Both the position numbers and the translations under genes were made by a program. From positions 1,549,723 through 1,613,722 of the forward strand of contig NZ_KI632509.1 of NCBI RefSeq assembly GCF_000504245.1: a stretch of DNA of 64,000 nt, written 5' to 3'. Source of the DNA: Haloechinothrix halophila YIM 93223. Lineage in GTDB: Bacteria; Actinomycetota; Actinomycetes; Mycobacteriales; Pseudonocardiaceae. The notes below the pieces were generated by a model, which was not told where the DNA came from, made no database searches, and worked only from the letters and a program-made list of their open reading frames with translations. Below are positions 54,117 through 63,147 of the stretch, one piece after another (positions within the stretch are counted from its first letter, which is position 1; each line of letters begins with the position of its first letter).

Positions 54117-55123
54117 GCCAGTCGCTCGCTTGTCTGCCGCTCAAGCCAGCGGCGGTAGAGGGAGGCGAACACCACCAGCATCGACGCGATGATCGCGCCG
54201 TAGGTGGCGGCACCCGCGTAGTCGCGGATGCCCTGGAACGCCCGCTCGTAGGCCTCGGTGACCAGGATGTTCGTCGCCCCGCCTGGTCCGCCGCCTGTCA
54301 GCAGCGCGATCACCGGGAACTGGTTGAACGTCCAGATCGTGCCGAGCAGGATCACCGTGCCGGACACCGGCCGCAGCCCAGGCAGCGTGACCGCGTGGAA
54401 CCGCTGCCACGCGGACGCACCGTCCATTTCGGCCGCCTCGTACAGCTCCTTCGGCACCGTCTGCAGCCCGCCGAGCAGGGCGACCATCATGAACGGCACG
54501 CCGAGCCAGACGTTGACCATGATCACCGCGAACTTGGCGGCGACCGGTTCGCTGAGCCAGCCGACGCCGTTGAAACCGAGGCCCTGCAGCACGGCGTTGA
54601 GCACGCCGCCCTTGTCGTTGAGGATCAGCCGCCAGCCGAACGCCGCGACGAACGGCGGCACCGCCCACGGCAGGATCAGCAACATCCGGTACACCCCGCG
54701 CATCCGCATCGCCCGATTCAGCAGCAGCGCCAGGCCGAGGCCGAGGGCGTAGTGCAGCGTGACACAGGCGACCGTCCACTCCAGCGTCCAGACCAGTCGC
54801 GAGTAGAACGTGCCCTCCGCGCCGGAGAGAACGTCGATGTAGTTGCCGAGCCCGACGAAGTCGTAGGTTGGCTCGATCTCGTTCTCGCCGATGGTGCGGC
54901 CGACGTTCATCTCGTTCGCGTTGGTCAGCGACAGGAAGATGCCTCGGCCGAGCGGGTAGAGCACCAGCACGCCGAGCACCGCGACGACCGGTGTGACCAT
55001 CGCGAAGGCGTACCAGTGTTTGCGCAGCCAGTTGGCGCGGAAGGGGTTGCGGACCCGCCGCCGGGGCGGCACCGGTGCTGGTGCCGCCCCGGCCTCAGGG
55101 CGTGTGGTCAGTGTCGTCATCAC
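54113..55123 (-). CDS. malF: Maltose/maltodextrin ABC permease
   Basis: A 336-residue MalF-type permease. After a proline-rich cytoplasmic start (PPRRRVRNPFRANWLRKH) come the membrane segments and the EAA loop [21 protein letters not shown]. It overlaps the binding-protein stop and the MalG start by 4 nt each. It lacks the large periplasmic P2 domain of enteric MalF, as is normal for actinobacteria. Confidence 0.9.
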   Translation of the reverse strand: MMTTLTTRPEAGAAPAPVPPRRRVRNPFRANWLRKHWYAFAMVTPVVAVLGVLVLYPLGRGIFLSLTNANEMNVGRTIGENEIEPTYDFVGLGNYIDVLSGAEGTFYSRLVWTLEWTVACVTLHYALGLGLALLLNRAMRMRGVYRMLLILPWAVPPFVAAFGWRLILNDKGGVLNAVLQGLGFNGVGWLSEPVAAKFAVIMVNVWLGVPFMMVALLGGLQTVPKELYEAAEMDGASAWQRFHAVTLPGLRPVSGTVILLGTIWTFNQFPVIALLTGGGPGGATNILVTEAYERAFQGIRDYAGAATYGAIIASMLVVFASLYRRWLERQTSERLA

Positions 55124-56409
55124 TCGAAGCCGGGGACCGCGCCCTTGGCCTTCTGCTGCGCCTGGCTCAGACCGTCCTCAATGGACGCCTGGCCACCCAT
55201 GATCTGTTCGTAGAACGGGGTGAACGTGTCGTAGAGGTCACCCGCGCCCGGTGCCGCTGGCCGGGGGACAGCGCCCTCCAATGGCTCCTGGAACGCGGCG
55301 ATGATCTCGTTGTTCGCCACCTCGGGCATGTCGTACACCGACGCGCGGGTGGGCAGCGTGTTGTTCTCCGCCGCCACGTGCGCCTGGCTCTCCGCCGAGT
55401 TGAGGAACTTGACGAAGAGGTACGACGCCGCGAGGTCCGGTGAGCCCGCGTAGACGACGAGGTTATGCCCGCCGACTGGGCCGCCCTGGCCTTCCGGTCC
55501 TGCCGGGACCGTGGCGATACCGAGGTTGTCCTTGTCCTTGAACGCCGTGCCGGACAGGATGTCCGAGACCGCCCACGGCCCATTGAGGATCATGCTCGCC
55601 TTGCCGCTCTTGAAGGCGTTCTGCATGTTGGTGTACTTGTTCGCGCTGGTGTCGATGGTGCCGACACCGTCGGCGGACAGCTCCTCCACGGTCTCGATCG
55701 CCGAGGCGACCTCGGGGCTGTCGATGGTGATCCGCTTGCCCGCGACGTCCGCGTAGTCGCCGCCCTCGCCGTAGACGAACGGCAGCAGAAAGTACGAGTC
55801 TGCGCTGAGGAAGATGCCGTCCGTGCCGGAGACCTCCTTCTCCAGCGTCGTAGCGGCGTCCTTGAGCTCGTCCCACGTCTCCGGCGGGCCGTCGATGCCA
55901 GCCTTCGCGAAGTGCTCCTTGTTGTAGAGCAGCGAGAGCGTGTCGGTGACCTCGGGGACGCCGTACGTCGTGTCCTCGTACTGCGTGCTGGCCATCGGCG
56001 TGTCGAGGTAGTCGTCCGCGCCGTCGAGGGCTGGTGTGCCGTCCAGCGGCTGCAGGTAGCCGAGCGCGGCGAACGTGGGGGTCCAGCCGACGTCGGCCCG
56101 CATCACGTCGGGCGCGCCGTCCCCGGCCTGCGCGGCCGTCTTGAACTTGTCGTCCGCGCCGTCAAACGGGACGTTGACGTACTCGACGTCGATCTTCGGG
56201 TACTTCTTCTCGAACTTCTCGATCAGGTCCTTGAAGGCGGGTGCCTCGTTCGTCGCGTCCGAGGTGTCCCACCAGGTGACGGTGCCGGACACCGACTGCG
56301 GGTCGTCGATCGCCTTGTCGGCCGCCTGTTGTTCGCTGCCGCCGCCACAGGCTGCGACGGTCAGCGCGGTGGTCGCGGCCAGCGCCGCGATGCTGCTACG
56401 TCGTGTCAT
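55120..56409 (-). CDS. malE: Maltose/maltodextrin-binding lipoprotein
   Basis: A 429-residue lipoprotein with lipobox TVAAC. The ATG at 56409 is chosen because GAGGAG precedes it by 5 nt; the ATG at 56421 lies before that box. The body is MalE-like: SGTVTWWDTSDATNE, IDVEYVNVPFDGADDKF, GAPDVMRADVGWTPTFAALGYL and YGVPEVTDTLSLLYNKEHFAKAG in order. First gene of the malEFG-aglA-malR operon and preceded by a MalR-type box at 56474-56504. Confidence 0.9.
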   Translation of the reverse strand: MTRRSSIAALAATTALTVAACGGGSEQQAADKAIDDPQSVSGTVTWWDTSDATNEAPAFKDLIEKFEKKYPKIDVEYVNVPFDGADDKFKTAAQAGDGAPDVMRADVGWTPTFAALGYLQPLDGTPALDGADDYLDTPMASTQYEDTTYGVPEVTDTLSLLYNKEHFAKAGIDGPPETWDELKDAATTLEKEVSGTDGIFLSADSYFLLPFVYGEGGDYADVAGKRITIDSPEVASAIETVEELSADGVGTIDTSANKYTNMQNAFKSGKASMILNGPWAVSDILSGTAFKDKDNLGIATVPAGPEGQGGPVGGHNLVVYAGSPDLAASYLFVKFLNSAESQAHVAAENNTLPTRASVYDMPEVANNEIIAAFQEPLEGAVPRPAAPGAGDLYDTFTPFYEQIMGGQASIEDGLSQAQQKAKGAVPGFE

Positions 56410-56473
56410 GGTTCTCCTCATTGAGACCGGATGCCGAGACCGGATGCCGGAAAAGGTAGCCGGTCGGATGTAA

Positions 56474-56504
56474 GAGTTGCAAGAGTTTGCAGAAACTTTC
56501 AGAG
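56474..56504. promoter_or_regulatory. MalR-type operator before malE
   Basis: The stretch contains GAGTTGCAAGAGTTTGCAGA followed by AACTTTCAGAG. The core TTTGCAGAAACTTTCA is shared, apart from one inserted base, with the amylase operator at 58026. Repeated TTGCA/CTTTC half-sites are typical of Streptomyces MalR targets. Confidence 0.65.
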
Positions 56505-56526
56505 CGCGAGAGGTGCCCGGTGCCGA

Positions 56527-57942
56527 TCAGCGGTGGATCGCCACCGCGTCCTTTGCGCCGACGGTGACCGTCGCGTTCCCCGAGGCGTCCACGGTGATCT
56601 CGGAGCCGTCGCCGTGGATGACGTCGGTGTAGGTGCCCTCGGGCAGGCCGGTCTGGAACGTCCTGGTCAGCGGATCGTCGGAGTTATTGATCGTCACGAA
56701 CCCCCGGGTGCCCTTGCTGAACGCGATCACGTCGGAGCCGTCGCTCCACCAGTTCCCCACCGGCAGGTGGGCCGCGGCGTTGTGCCAGCCGACCATGCCG
56801 AGCATCGCCCGGTCGCGGTGGAAGCACGTCCACGCGCCGCTGTCGCACTCGGCGTCGGTGACGTGGCCGCTGTCGGTGGCGGGCGGCGACTCGTCGCGCT
56901 CGGTGAAGGCGTAGCCGGAGAACACCTGCGGCGTGCCGTAACCCCAGGCCAGCGAGAACACGTTGGCAAGCGTGTACGCCTGTCCGTCCTTATAGGACAG
57001 TGTGCTGCCGTTGCGCTCGGTGTCGTGGTTGTCGGTGAAGGTCACCGATTTCTCGCTCGGTTGCAGGCCCCAGCGCTTGCCGAACGTGCGCAGGTTGGCG
57101 ATATTTCCCTCGAACTGTTCCTTGAGCTTGTGGCCGTAGGTGAACTCGAGCAGATCGCCGTTGTCCTGGTACGGCGAGAGCCGCACCGCACCACCCGGGA
57201 TGACCTCCTGGAACAGGTAGACGTCCTCGGGCAGCCGGTCGGCGATAGCGCCGATGTCGTCGGCGGGCATGTGCTTGGCCGCGTCAACGCGGAAACCGTC
57301 CACACCCATGCTGACCAGGTCGTTCAGGTATCCGGCGATGCGGTCGCGTACCGAGTCGTCACCGGTCTTCAGATCGGCGAGTCCGAGCAACTCGCAGTAC
57401 TGCACCTCGGTCTTGTTGTCGTAGTCCCATACCTCGCCTGCCGGGTTAGGGCAGTCCTCCGGGTAGCTGTGGAAGTCGGGCCGGGAGTACAGGCCGTCGT
57501 AGGTGTACTTGTCGGGGAACGTCGAGCCGCCGTAGCCGGTGCCGCCGTCGTTCTGGCCGGTCATGTGGTTGATGACGGCGTCGACGTAGACGTTGACGCC
57601 AGCCGCGTCGCAGGCGGAGACCATGGCGGCGAACTCGGCGCGGTCGCCGAGCCTGCTGGTGAGCTCGTAGCTGACCGGCTGGTAGACCTCCCACCAGGGG
57701 TGGTCGTACTGCGGCAAGCTCGCTGACTCTTGCGGCGGCGAAACCTGTACGCCGCCGAAGCCGTTCGGGCCGAGGACAGTGGTGCACTCCTCGGCGACCG
57801 AGTCCCAGTTCCACTCGAACAGGTTCGCGATGACGTCGCGATTGGGATTGCCAGGTGGGGCGGCGGTTGCCGGTGCGGCGGCGAGCAGGCTGCCGCAGGT
57901 AACAGCGGTCGCGGCCAGTGCCGCGGGCAGGGTGAGACGCAC
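56527..57942 (-). CDS. Secreted alpha-amylase (GH13)
   Basis: A 471-residue secreted amylase. From the GTG at 57942 (TGGAGG 4 nt upstream) the signal peptide ends around PATA (residue 27). The catalytic domain opens DVIANLFEWNWDSVAEEC, with DAVINHM, nucleophile D220 in DGFRVDAAKHM, acid/base E246 in YLFQEVIPG and D307 in FTDNHDTER; a C-terminal beta domain ends the protein and there is no starch-binding domain. An extension to 58092 crosses the promoter and operator and is not used. It supplies maltodextrins to the importer encoded downstream. Confidence 0.92.
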   Translation of the reverse strand: MRLTLPAALAATAVTCGSLLAAAPATAAPPGNPNRDVIANLFEWNWDSVAEECTTVLGPNGFGGVQVSPPQESASLPQYDHPWWEVYQPVSYELTSRLGDRAEFAAMVSACDAAGVNVYVDAVINHMTGQNDGGTGYGGSTFPDKYTYDGLYSRPDFHSYPEDCPNPAGEVWDYDNKTEVQYCELLGLADLKTGDDSVRDRIAGYLNDLVSMGVDGFRVDAAKHMPADDIGAIADRLPEDVYLFQEVIPGGAVRLSPYQDNGDLLEFTYGHKLKEQFEGNIANLRTFGKRWGLQPSEKSVTFTDNHDTERNGSTLSYKDGQAYTLANVFSLAWGYGTPQVFSGYAFTERDESPPATDSGHVTDAECDSGAWTCFHRDRAMLGMVGWHNAAAHLPVGNWWSDGSDVIAFSKGTRGFVTINNSDDPLTRTFQTGLPEGTYTDVIHGDGSEITVDASGNATVTVGAKDAVAIHR

Positions 57943-57993
57943 GAGACCTCCAGTAGTGCGTGAACCAGTGGGGACGTGACGCGCGTCGCACAG

Positions 57994-58044
57994 AGAATGA
58001 CGCGGTCTGCAAGTGATGTCAATAACTTGCATGAAACTTTCAAG
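57994..58044 (-). promoter_or_regulatory. Amylase promoter and MalR-type operator
   Basis: On the minus strand TTGACA (58017-58022) and CATTCT (57994-57999) are 17 nt apart. Upstream of the -35 box lies CTTGCATGAAACTTTCAAG (58026-58044), and TGCAAGT/ACTTGCA arms (58008-58014, 58025-58031) straddle the -35 box. A repressor bound here would block the promoter. Confidence 0.75.
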
Positions 58045-58171
58045 CGCGCTGTTGGTCGTTCCCTGCGCCCGCGCCGGTGTGAGCGTTGACATGTCGCCCT
58101 GGGCGATCGACGGTTAGCGTGTCCCGGTCGAGTCGCCCATGCGGCCCTGTGGGTACGGGAGGGGAAGTCCG

Positions 58172-59203
58172 ATGTTCGATCTCACCGAGTTGCGCACGCC
58201 CATCGTGGCGGCGCCCATGGCGGGCGGCACCTCCACGCCGGAACTGGCCGCGGCGGTGGGCCGTGCCGGAGGTCTTGGCTTCCTCGCGGCCGGCTACGCG
58301 ACACCGCAGGCGCTCGCCGCACGGATCCGCGAGCTGCGCGAGCGCTCCGACGCGCCGTTCGGGGTCAACCTGTTCGTGCCGGGGCCGGTGCCGGACGTCG
58401 CTTCGATCGCCGCCTACCGGGAGGAGCTGGCCGCCGAGGCAGCGCGCTACGACGTCGACCTGCCGGAGCCCGATCCCAGTGATGACGACCGGTGGGACGA
58501 GAAAATCGCGCTGCTGCTGTCCGATCCGGTACCGGTGGTGTCGTTCACGTTCGGTGCGCCACCTGCCGACGTAGTCGCCGACCTGCACCGGGTCGGCACA
58601 TATGTTGTCGCGACCGTTACGTCGGTGGCCGAGGCGCGTGCCGTCGCATCGCTCGGGGTGGACGCGCTGTGCGTGCAGGGGCCGGAGGCCGGTGGGCACA
58701 GCGGGATGCACGATCCGTACGGGCCGCCACCTGCGGTTCCACTGCTCGACCTGCTCGCCGCGACGCGGGAGACGACGTCGTTGCCCCTGATCGCCGCGGG
58801 CGGCATCGCTACCGGCCCCGACATCGCGGCTGCCCTCCGCGCGGGCGCGCAGGCGGTGCAGCTGGGAACGATGTACCTGCGCACGCCGGAGTCCGGGGCG
58901 AAACCCGCTCACAAGCGAGCGCTGGCCGACCCGCGGTTCTACGCCACGGTGATGACCCGCGCGTTCTCCGGACGTCCCGCGCGCGGGCTCCACAATCGGT
59001 TCATCGCGGAGCACGACGCCACGGTGCCGGTCGGGTATCCGCTGGTCAATCAGCTGACCCAGCCACTGCGGGCCGCCGCGGCATCCCAGGATGACCCGGA
59101 CGGCATGAGCCTCTGGGCAGGCACCGGTTATCGCCACGCTCCGGACACGCCTGCCGAGACCCTGACCAGCGAGCTGTGGGAGTCCGCCCAGACGGCCCGG
59201 TAG
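58172..59203 (+). CDS. Nitronate monooxygenase family FMN enzyme
   Basis: A 343-residue TIM-barrel flavoprotein of the 2-nitropropane dioxygenase type. Markers: PIVAAPMAGGTSTPELAAAV, GGLGFLAAGY, the catalytic-His segment VQGPEAGGHSGM, and the FMN-phosphate segments LIAAGGIATGPDIAAAL and GAQAVQLGTMYL. The ATG at 58172 follows GGGAGGGGAAG. Members detoxify alkyl nitronates such as propionate 3-nitronate. The gene stands alone, divergent to the amylase. Confidence 0.88.
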   Translation: MFDLTELRTPIVAAPMAGGTSTPELAAAVGRAGGLGFLAAGYATPQALAARIRELRERSDAPFGVNLFVPGPVPDVASIAAYREELAAEAARYDVDLPEPDPSDDDRWDEKIALLLSDPVPVVSFTFGAPPADVVADLHRVGTYVVATVTSVAEARAVASLGVDALCVQGPEAGGHSGMHDPYGPPPAVPLLDLLAATRETTSLPLIAAGGIATGPDIAAALRAGAQAVQLGTMYLRTPESGAKPAHKRALADPRFYATVMTRAFSGRPARGLHNRFIAEHDATVPVGYPLVNQLTQPLRAAAASQDDPDGMSLWAGTGYRHAPDTPAETLTSELWESAQTAR

Positions 59204-59239
59204 CCGCGAGTTCCGCGCTCTAGTACTGCGAGTTCTGAC

Positions 59240-59863
59240 TTGCGGTGGCGTAGCGATCGCACCGGTGCGGTGCGCGGCGACCGCGTCATCCTGTCGTGGG
59301 TCAGTGTCGCCACGCTGGCGGCGTCGATCCGTGGGCACGTCGTCCTGCTGGACAGCTACATCCACAAACGTGAGGACGAACCCAACTACGTGCCGACCAC
59401 GCTCGACGAGCTGGTCGCGCTCGACCCGTCGCACGTGTTCATCGGCCACGGGCACTTCGACCACGCGGACACCGCGGGCGAGATCGCGGTGCGCACGGAC
59501 GCGACTGTGGTCGACACCGGCGAACACTGCGCGCAGGCGCGTGAGCAGGCAGCGGCCTACAGCGGACCGGAAACCACGATCGACTGCCGAAGCATGGTTC
59601 CCGAGGGTGCAAGCCCTGGCTTCCGGGCCGACAGCGACCGGCTGCTGAATGGCGTCGGTGTCAGTGCGATCAAGCACGTGCATTCCGCCGCCGAGCCTCC
59701 GGATCCCAGCCGGGATGCGACCAACGTCGTGCTTCCCATACCGGATCCCGGGTCCGCGCTGCTGTATCCGCCCGGTCCCGGTGCGTTCGCGCACTCGCCC
59801 GAAGGCGACGAGGGTGGCAGCGTGCTGTCACGGCACGGTAAGTCGGAACTCACCGGTCTGTAA
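59240..59863 (+). pseudogene. Remnant of an MBL-fold hydrolase gene
   Basis: An open stretch of about 207 codons encodes the metal motif FIGHGHFDHADTAG and the flanking HVVLLDSYIHKRED and VSAIKHVHSAAEPPDPSRD, typical of a secreted actinobacterial MBL-fold family. The usual N-terminal part and signal peptide are missing, and at the 3' end the reading leaves the family right after DEGGSVL and stops within 11 codons (SRHGKSELTGL). No ribosome-binding site is seen. Both ends lie at inverted short repeats GAGTTCTGACTT (59230-59241) and AAGTCGGAACTC (59840-59851). I read this as a fragment truncated at both ends, not a working enzyme. Confidence 0.6.
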
Positions 59864-59902
59864 GCCGGGACTCGCGGCACCGGATCTCGGGACTCGCGCC
59901 CA
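59840..59902. repeat. Three degenerate 21-nt repeat units after the MBL remnant
   Basis: About every 21 nt a segment GGAACTC, GGGACTCGCGG and GGGACTCGCGCC recurs (near 59845, 59867 and 59888). The region 59206-59235 before the remnant has GCGAGTT twice, 22 nt apart, in the inverse orientation. Related in spacing to the arrays at 7819 and 15973. Confidence 0.5.
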
Positions 59903-59960
59903 GAGCCACAGATGCGATTACTGTTCGTGTTTGCCGTCACCGTGGCGCCGGGTCGGCGTT

Positions 59961-62270
59961 ATGGAGGGCATGGGTGCGTTTGGCTGGATGTCCCGAGTCC
60001 GCCGCCGTGGTGCGGTCCTGTTGCTCGCGGCCGCGATGGCCGCCGGAACGGGCGGGCTGATCACGCCCGCATCGGCGGCGCCGAACGGCGGGTTGCGGAT
60101 CGACGTCCTCTCCAACCGCGCGGATCTCATCTCTGGCGGTGACGCGCTGGTCGCGATCGCGCTACCGGACGACGTCGACCCGTCGCAAGTGCGGGTCCAC
60201 CTAGGCAACCGCGATGTCACGGACGCCTTCGCGTTGCGGCCGAACGGCCAGTTCGCGGGGCTGGTCACCGACCTCCCGCTCGGCGACAACACGCTGCGGG
60301 CCACGGGCGGTGGCGCGTCGGACGACGTCGTCATCACCAACCACCCGAACGGCGGCCCGGTGTTCTCCGGCCCGCACGTTCAACCGTGGCGGTGTCAGGA
60401 CGGCGCGCGGGACGAGAAGTGCAATCAGCCGCCCGAGTATCGGCTTCTCTACAAGTCGACCGACCCGACCAAGACCGATCTGCAGCCGTACGACCCGGAC
60501 AACCCGCCGTCGGACGTCGCGACGACCACCACGGACCAGGGTGTCGAGGTGCCGTTCATCGTGCGGCAGGAGATCGGCTACCAGGACCGCGACCAGTACA
60601 AGATCCTGCAGTTGTTCCAGCCGGGCGAGTCGTGGCAGCCGTGGGCGCCGCAGGAGCAGTGGAACCACAAGGTGCTTGTCCCGCACGGCGGCAACTGCGG
60701 TACCGACCACGCCTCGGGCGAGGCGCCGCTCGCGGACTACTCCGGCTCTTTCAACGAGGTTCCCGGTTACACCGACAGCTACGTGACCGCGCTCGGCAGG
60801 GGATTCGCGGTGATGTCGACCGCGCTGAACAACCTTGGCCACAACTGCAACCTGCTCACCCAGGCCGAGTCGCTGGTCATGGCCAAGGAGCGCCTGGTCG
60901 AGCAGTACGGCACCATCCGCTACACGATTGGCACCGGCTGCTCCGGTGGCTCGATCGTGCAGAACACCATCGCTAACGCCTACCCGGGCGTCTATCAGGG
61001 GCTCGTCACCACCTGCTCGTACCCGGACGCGATGAGCACACTGGCGCAGTTCCTCGACTACCACCTGCTGCGGCTGTACTTCGAGGACCCGTCGAAGTGG
61101 GACGTTCCCTGGTCACCGACCCAGTTCGGCCAGGTCGAGGGACACCTCTCGCATGCCAACGCCGTCGTATCCGACGAGCTGTTCACCAAGCGACTGTCCG
61201 ACCCGACCCACCCGTGCGAGGGTGTGCCGGACACCGAGCCAGGCGACGAGGGCACCCGCTACGACCCGGAAACCAACCCGGGCGGGGTGCGCTGCTTCCT
61301 GTTCGACTACATGATCAACGCGCTCGGCCCGAGGGAACCGGACGCTTGGGGTCCGCAGGAGCAGCGGATCGGACGCGGCTTCGGTGGCATCCCCGCAGGC
61401 AACGAAGGTGTCCAGTATGGACTGGAAGCGCTTGAGCGCGGCGAGATCACCCCGGCGCAGTTCGTCGACCTGAACGAGAAGGTCGGCACGCTCACCATCG
61501 ACGGCAAGCCCACGCCCGGCCGGTACCCCGGCGACCGGCCCGCCCTGGACAACGTCTATCGCAGCGGGCTGGTCAACGCTGCCAACAATCTCTCCGGCGT
61601 CGCGATCATCAACCACGGTGGGCCCGATCCCGGTGCGGCGCACGACTATGGTCACGCATTCTGGACCAAGTCGCGGCTCGAGCGCGAGCAGGGCCACACC
61701 CGCAACTTCGTCATGTGGTTCGGTGAGGCGCCGCTGATCGGCGACCCGGACTGGGCGACAGAGGCGATGCTGGCGATGGACGAATGGCTGTCCGAAGTGG
61801 AGGCCGACGCCAGTGCCCAGCCGCTGCCGGACAAGATCGTCGACAACCGGCCGGACGACCTGCAGGACCGCTGCTCCAACCTGCCAGGACTGGAGCAGAT
61901 CACGGTGCCCGGCGTCGGCACGGTCTGCGAGCGTCCGGAACGGCAAACACGTTATGGTACCCCGCGCACCATCGCGGGCGGCCCGGTCACCAACGACGTC
62001 AACGCCTGCCAGCTCAAGCCACTCCGGCGGACGGACTACTACCCGGTCGCGTTCACCGACGCGCAATGGCGGCGGCTGACCGAGACGTTCCCGGACGGCG
62101 TGTGCGACTACTCCGAACCCGGCGTCGGGCAGGGCGGCACCCGCACCTGGCAGACCTATCAGGACGCGGGCGGCGACGTCGTCTACGGCGGAACGTCGTT
62201 GGGTGCCCGGCCCGACGGGTCGGGCGTCGGCACGATGAGTGAGTCGTTCGTGCCGTTGCTCGACCAGTGA
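59961..62270 (+). CDS. Secreted DUF6351 family alpha/beta-hydrolase-like protein
   Basis: A protein of about 769 residues. The signal peptide follows MSRVRRRGAVLLLAAAMAAG and ends near PASAA. The N-terminal domain is immunoglobulin-like (LRIDVLSNRADLISGGDAL); the hydrolase core carries the nucleophile motif GTGCSGGSIVQN with HGGNCGTDHASG as possible oxyanion region, and NHGGPDPGAAHDY further on. Four or more cysteine pairs fit an extracellular enzyme. The pattern is that of actinobacterial DUF6351 proteins, some related to tannase/feruloyl-esterase-like hydrolases. ATG 59961, 59970 and 59988 are all possible starts; none has a good ribosome-binding site. Confidence 0.75.
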   Translation: MEGMGAFGWMSRVRRRGAVLLLAAAMAAGTGGLITPASAAPNGGLRIDVLSNRADLISGGDALVAIALPDDVDPSQVRVHLGNRDVTDAFALRPNGQFAGLVTDLPLGDNTLRATGGGASDDVVITNHPNGGPVFSGPHVQPWRCQDGARDEKCNQPPEYRLLYKSTDPTKTDLQPYDPDNPPSDVATTTTDQGVEVPFIVRQEIGYQDRDQYKILQLFQPGESWQPWAPQEQWNHKVLVPHGGNCGTDHASGEAPLADYSGSFNEVPGYTDSYVTALGRGFAVMSTALNNLGHNCNLLTQAESLVMAKERLVEQYGTIRYTIGTGCSGGSIVQNTIANAYPGVYQGLVTTCSYPDAMSTLAQFLDYHLLRLYFEDPSKWDVPWSPTQFGQVEGHLSHANAVVSDELFTKRLSDPTHPCEGVPDTEPGDEGTRYDPETNPGGVRCFLFDYMINALGPREPDAWGPQEQRIGRGFGGIPAGNEGVQYGLEALERGEITPAQFVDLNEKVGTLTIDGKPTPGRYPGDRPALDNVYRSGLVNAANNLSGVAIINHGGPDPGAAHDYGHAFWTKSRLEREQGHTRNFVMWFGEAPLIGDPDWATEAMLAMDEWLSEVEADASAQPLPDKIVDNRPDDLQDRCSNLPGLEQITVPGVGTVCERPERQTRYGTPRTIAGGPVTNDVNACQLKPLRRTDYYPVAFTDAQWRRLTETFPDGVCDYSEPGVGQGGTRTWQTYQDAGGDVVYGGTSLGARPDGSGVGTMSESFVPLLDQ

Positions 62271-62370
62271 CCCGGGTGACGCGGGCGGCGTAGTCGGCGC
62301 GGGTGGCTCGACCAGCGACGCGGCCGACGTCGAGCGTGGGTGGCTCGGCCAGGCGCGGGGCGGTGTGTGG

Positions 62371-62997
62371 TCAACGCGGGCTGTGCGGGCGCAACTCGGC
62401 GAACCAGCGGAGTTCGCGGTGCCAGGTCTCGGCGCAGGTCAGCCCGGCGCGTGTCGCCAGCGCACGTAGGGTGTCCACGCCGAGCCAGGCCCACGGGAAC
62501 CAAGCGCTGTCGCCGTGGCGGCCTGCGATCCTGACCTGCTCGCGATGTAGCCCGAGACCGGGTGGTCCTGCCTCGATCAGCACGGTGCCATGCCGTGCGA
62601 CCAGGCGGCGGGCCCGGCGCAGCAGGGCTTCCGGGTCGCCGCCGATGCCGATGTTGCTGTCCGCGAGCAGCACGTGGTGCCAGCGGCCCTCGCCTGGGAC
62701 GGTGCCGAGGACGTTGCCGTGGATGGCGATGCCACCGCGCAGTCCGGTCAGCGTGACGGCCAGCGGTGAGCTGTCGATGCCGACGCTGAGCACGCCCCGT
62801 CGCAGTAGCGTGCTGGTCAACCGGCCCGGTCCACAGCCGACGTCGAGCGTGGGTCCGGTGCACCGTGCGAGCAGGGCTTCGTCGGCGGCGGAGGGTTCGT
62901 GGTGCCAGGCCTGTGCGCGCAACGGCAGCTGATCTCCGCCCGCTGTCTCCAGCCAGCAGTCGTGATCGAGCAGAGCCGCCGTGAACGTGTCGGGCAC
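62371..62997 (-). CDS. Class I SAM-dependent methyltransferase
   Basis: A 208-residue methyltransferase. Motif I is LDVGCGPGRLTSTLL, the acidic residue after strand 2 is in VGIDSSPLAV, and the post-core segments HHVLLADSNIGIGGDPEALL and GTVLIEAGPPG follow. The GTG at 62997 is the first codon of the conserved frame. Related small actinobacterial methyltransferases often sit near molybdopterin or glycosyltransferase genes; here the neighbours give no hint of substrate. Confidence 0.82.
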   Translation of the reverse strand: MPDTFTAALLDHDCWLETAGGDQLPLRAQAWHHEPSAADEALLARCTGPTLDVGCGPGRLTSTLLRRGVLSVGIDSSPLAVTLTGLRGGIAIHGNVLGTVPGEGRWHHVLLADSNIGIGGDPEALLRRARRLVARHGTVLIEAGPPGLGLHREQVRIAGRHGDSAWFPWAWLGVDTLRALATRAGLTCAETWHRELRWFAELRPHSPR

Positions 62998-63147
62998 GAC
63001 GCCGAGTCTTCGGCATTCCGGCCGGTGAGGGCACTGTTTCGGTGCTTACGGAATTCTCACGTCGTGGCGGTTGGATGGAGTCCGCGCATGCGGCTGTGCC
63101 GCGGCCAGTGGTGCTGGTCGCGGTGGGCCGGTGTGGTTGTGGGTTGG

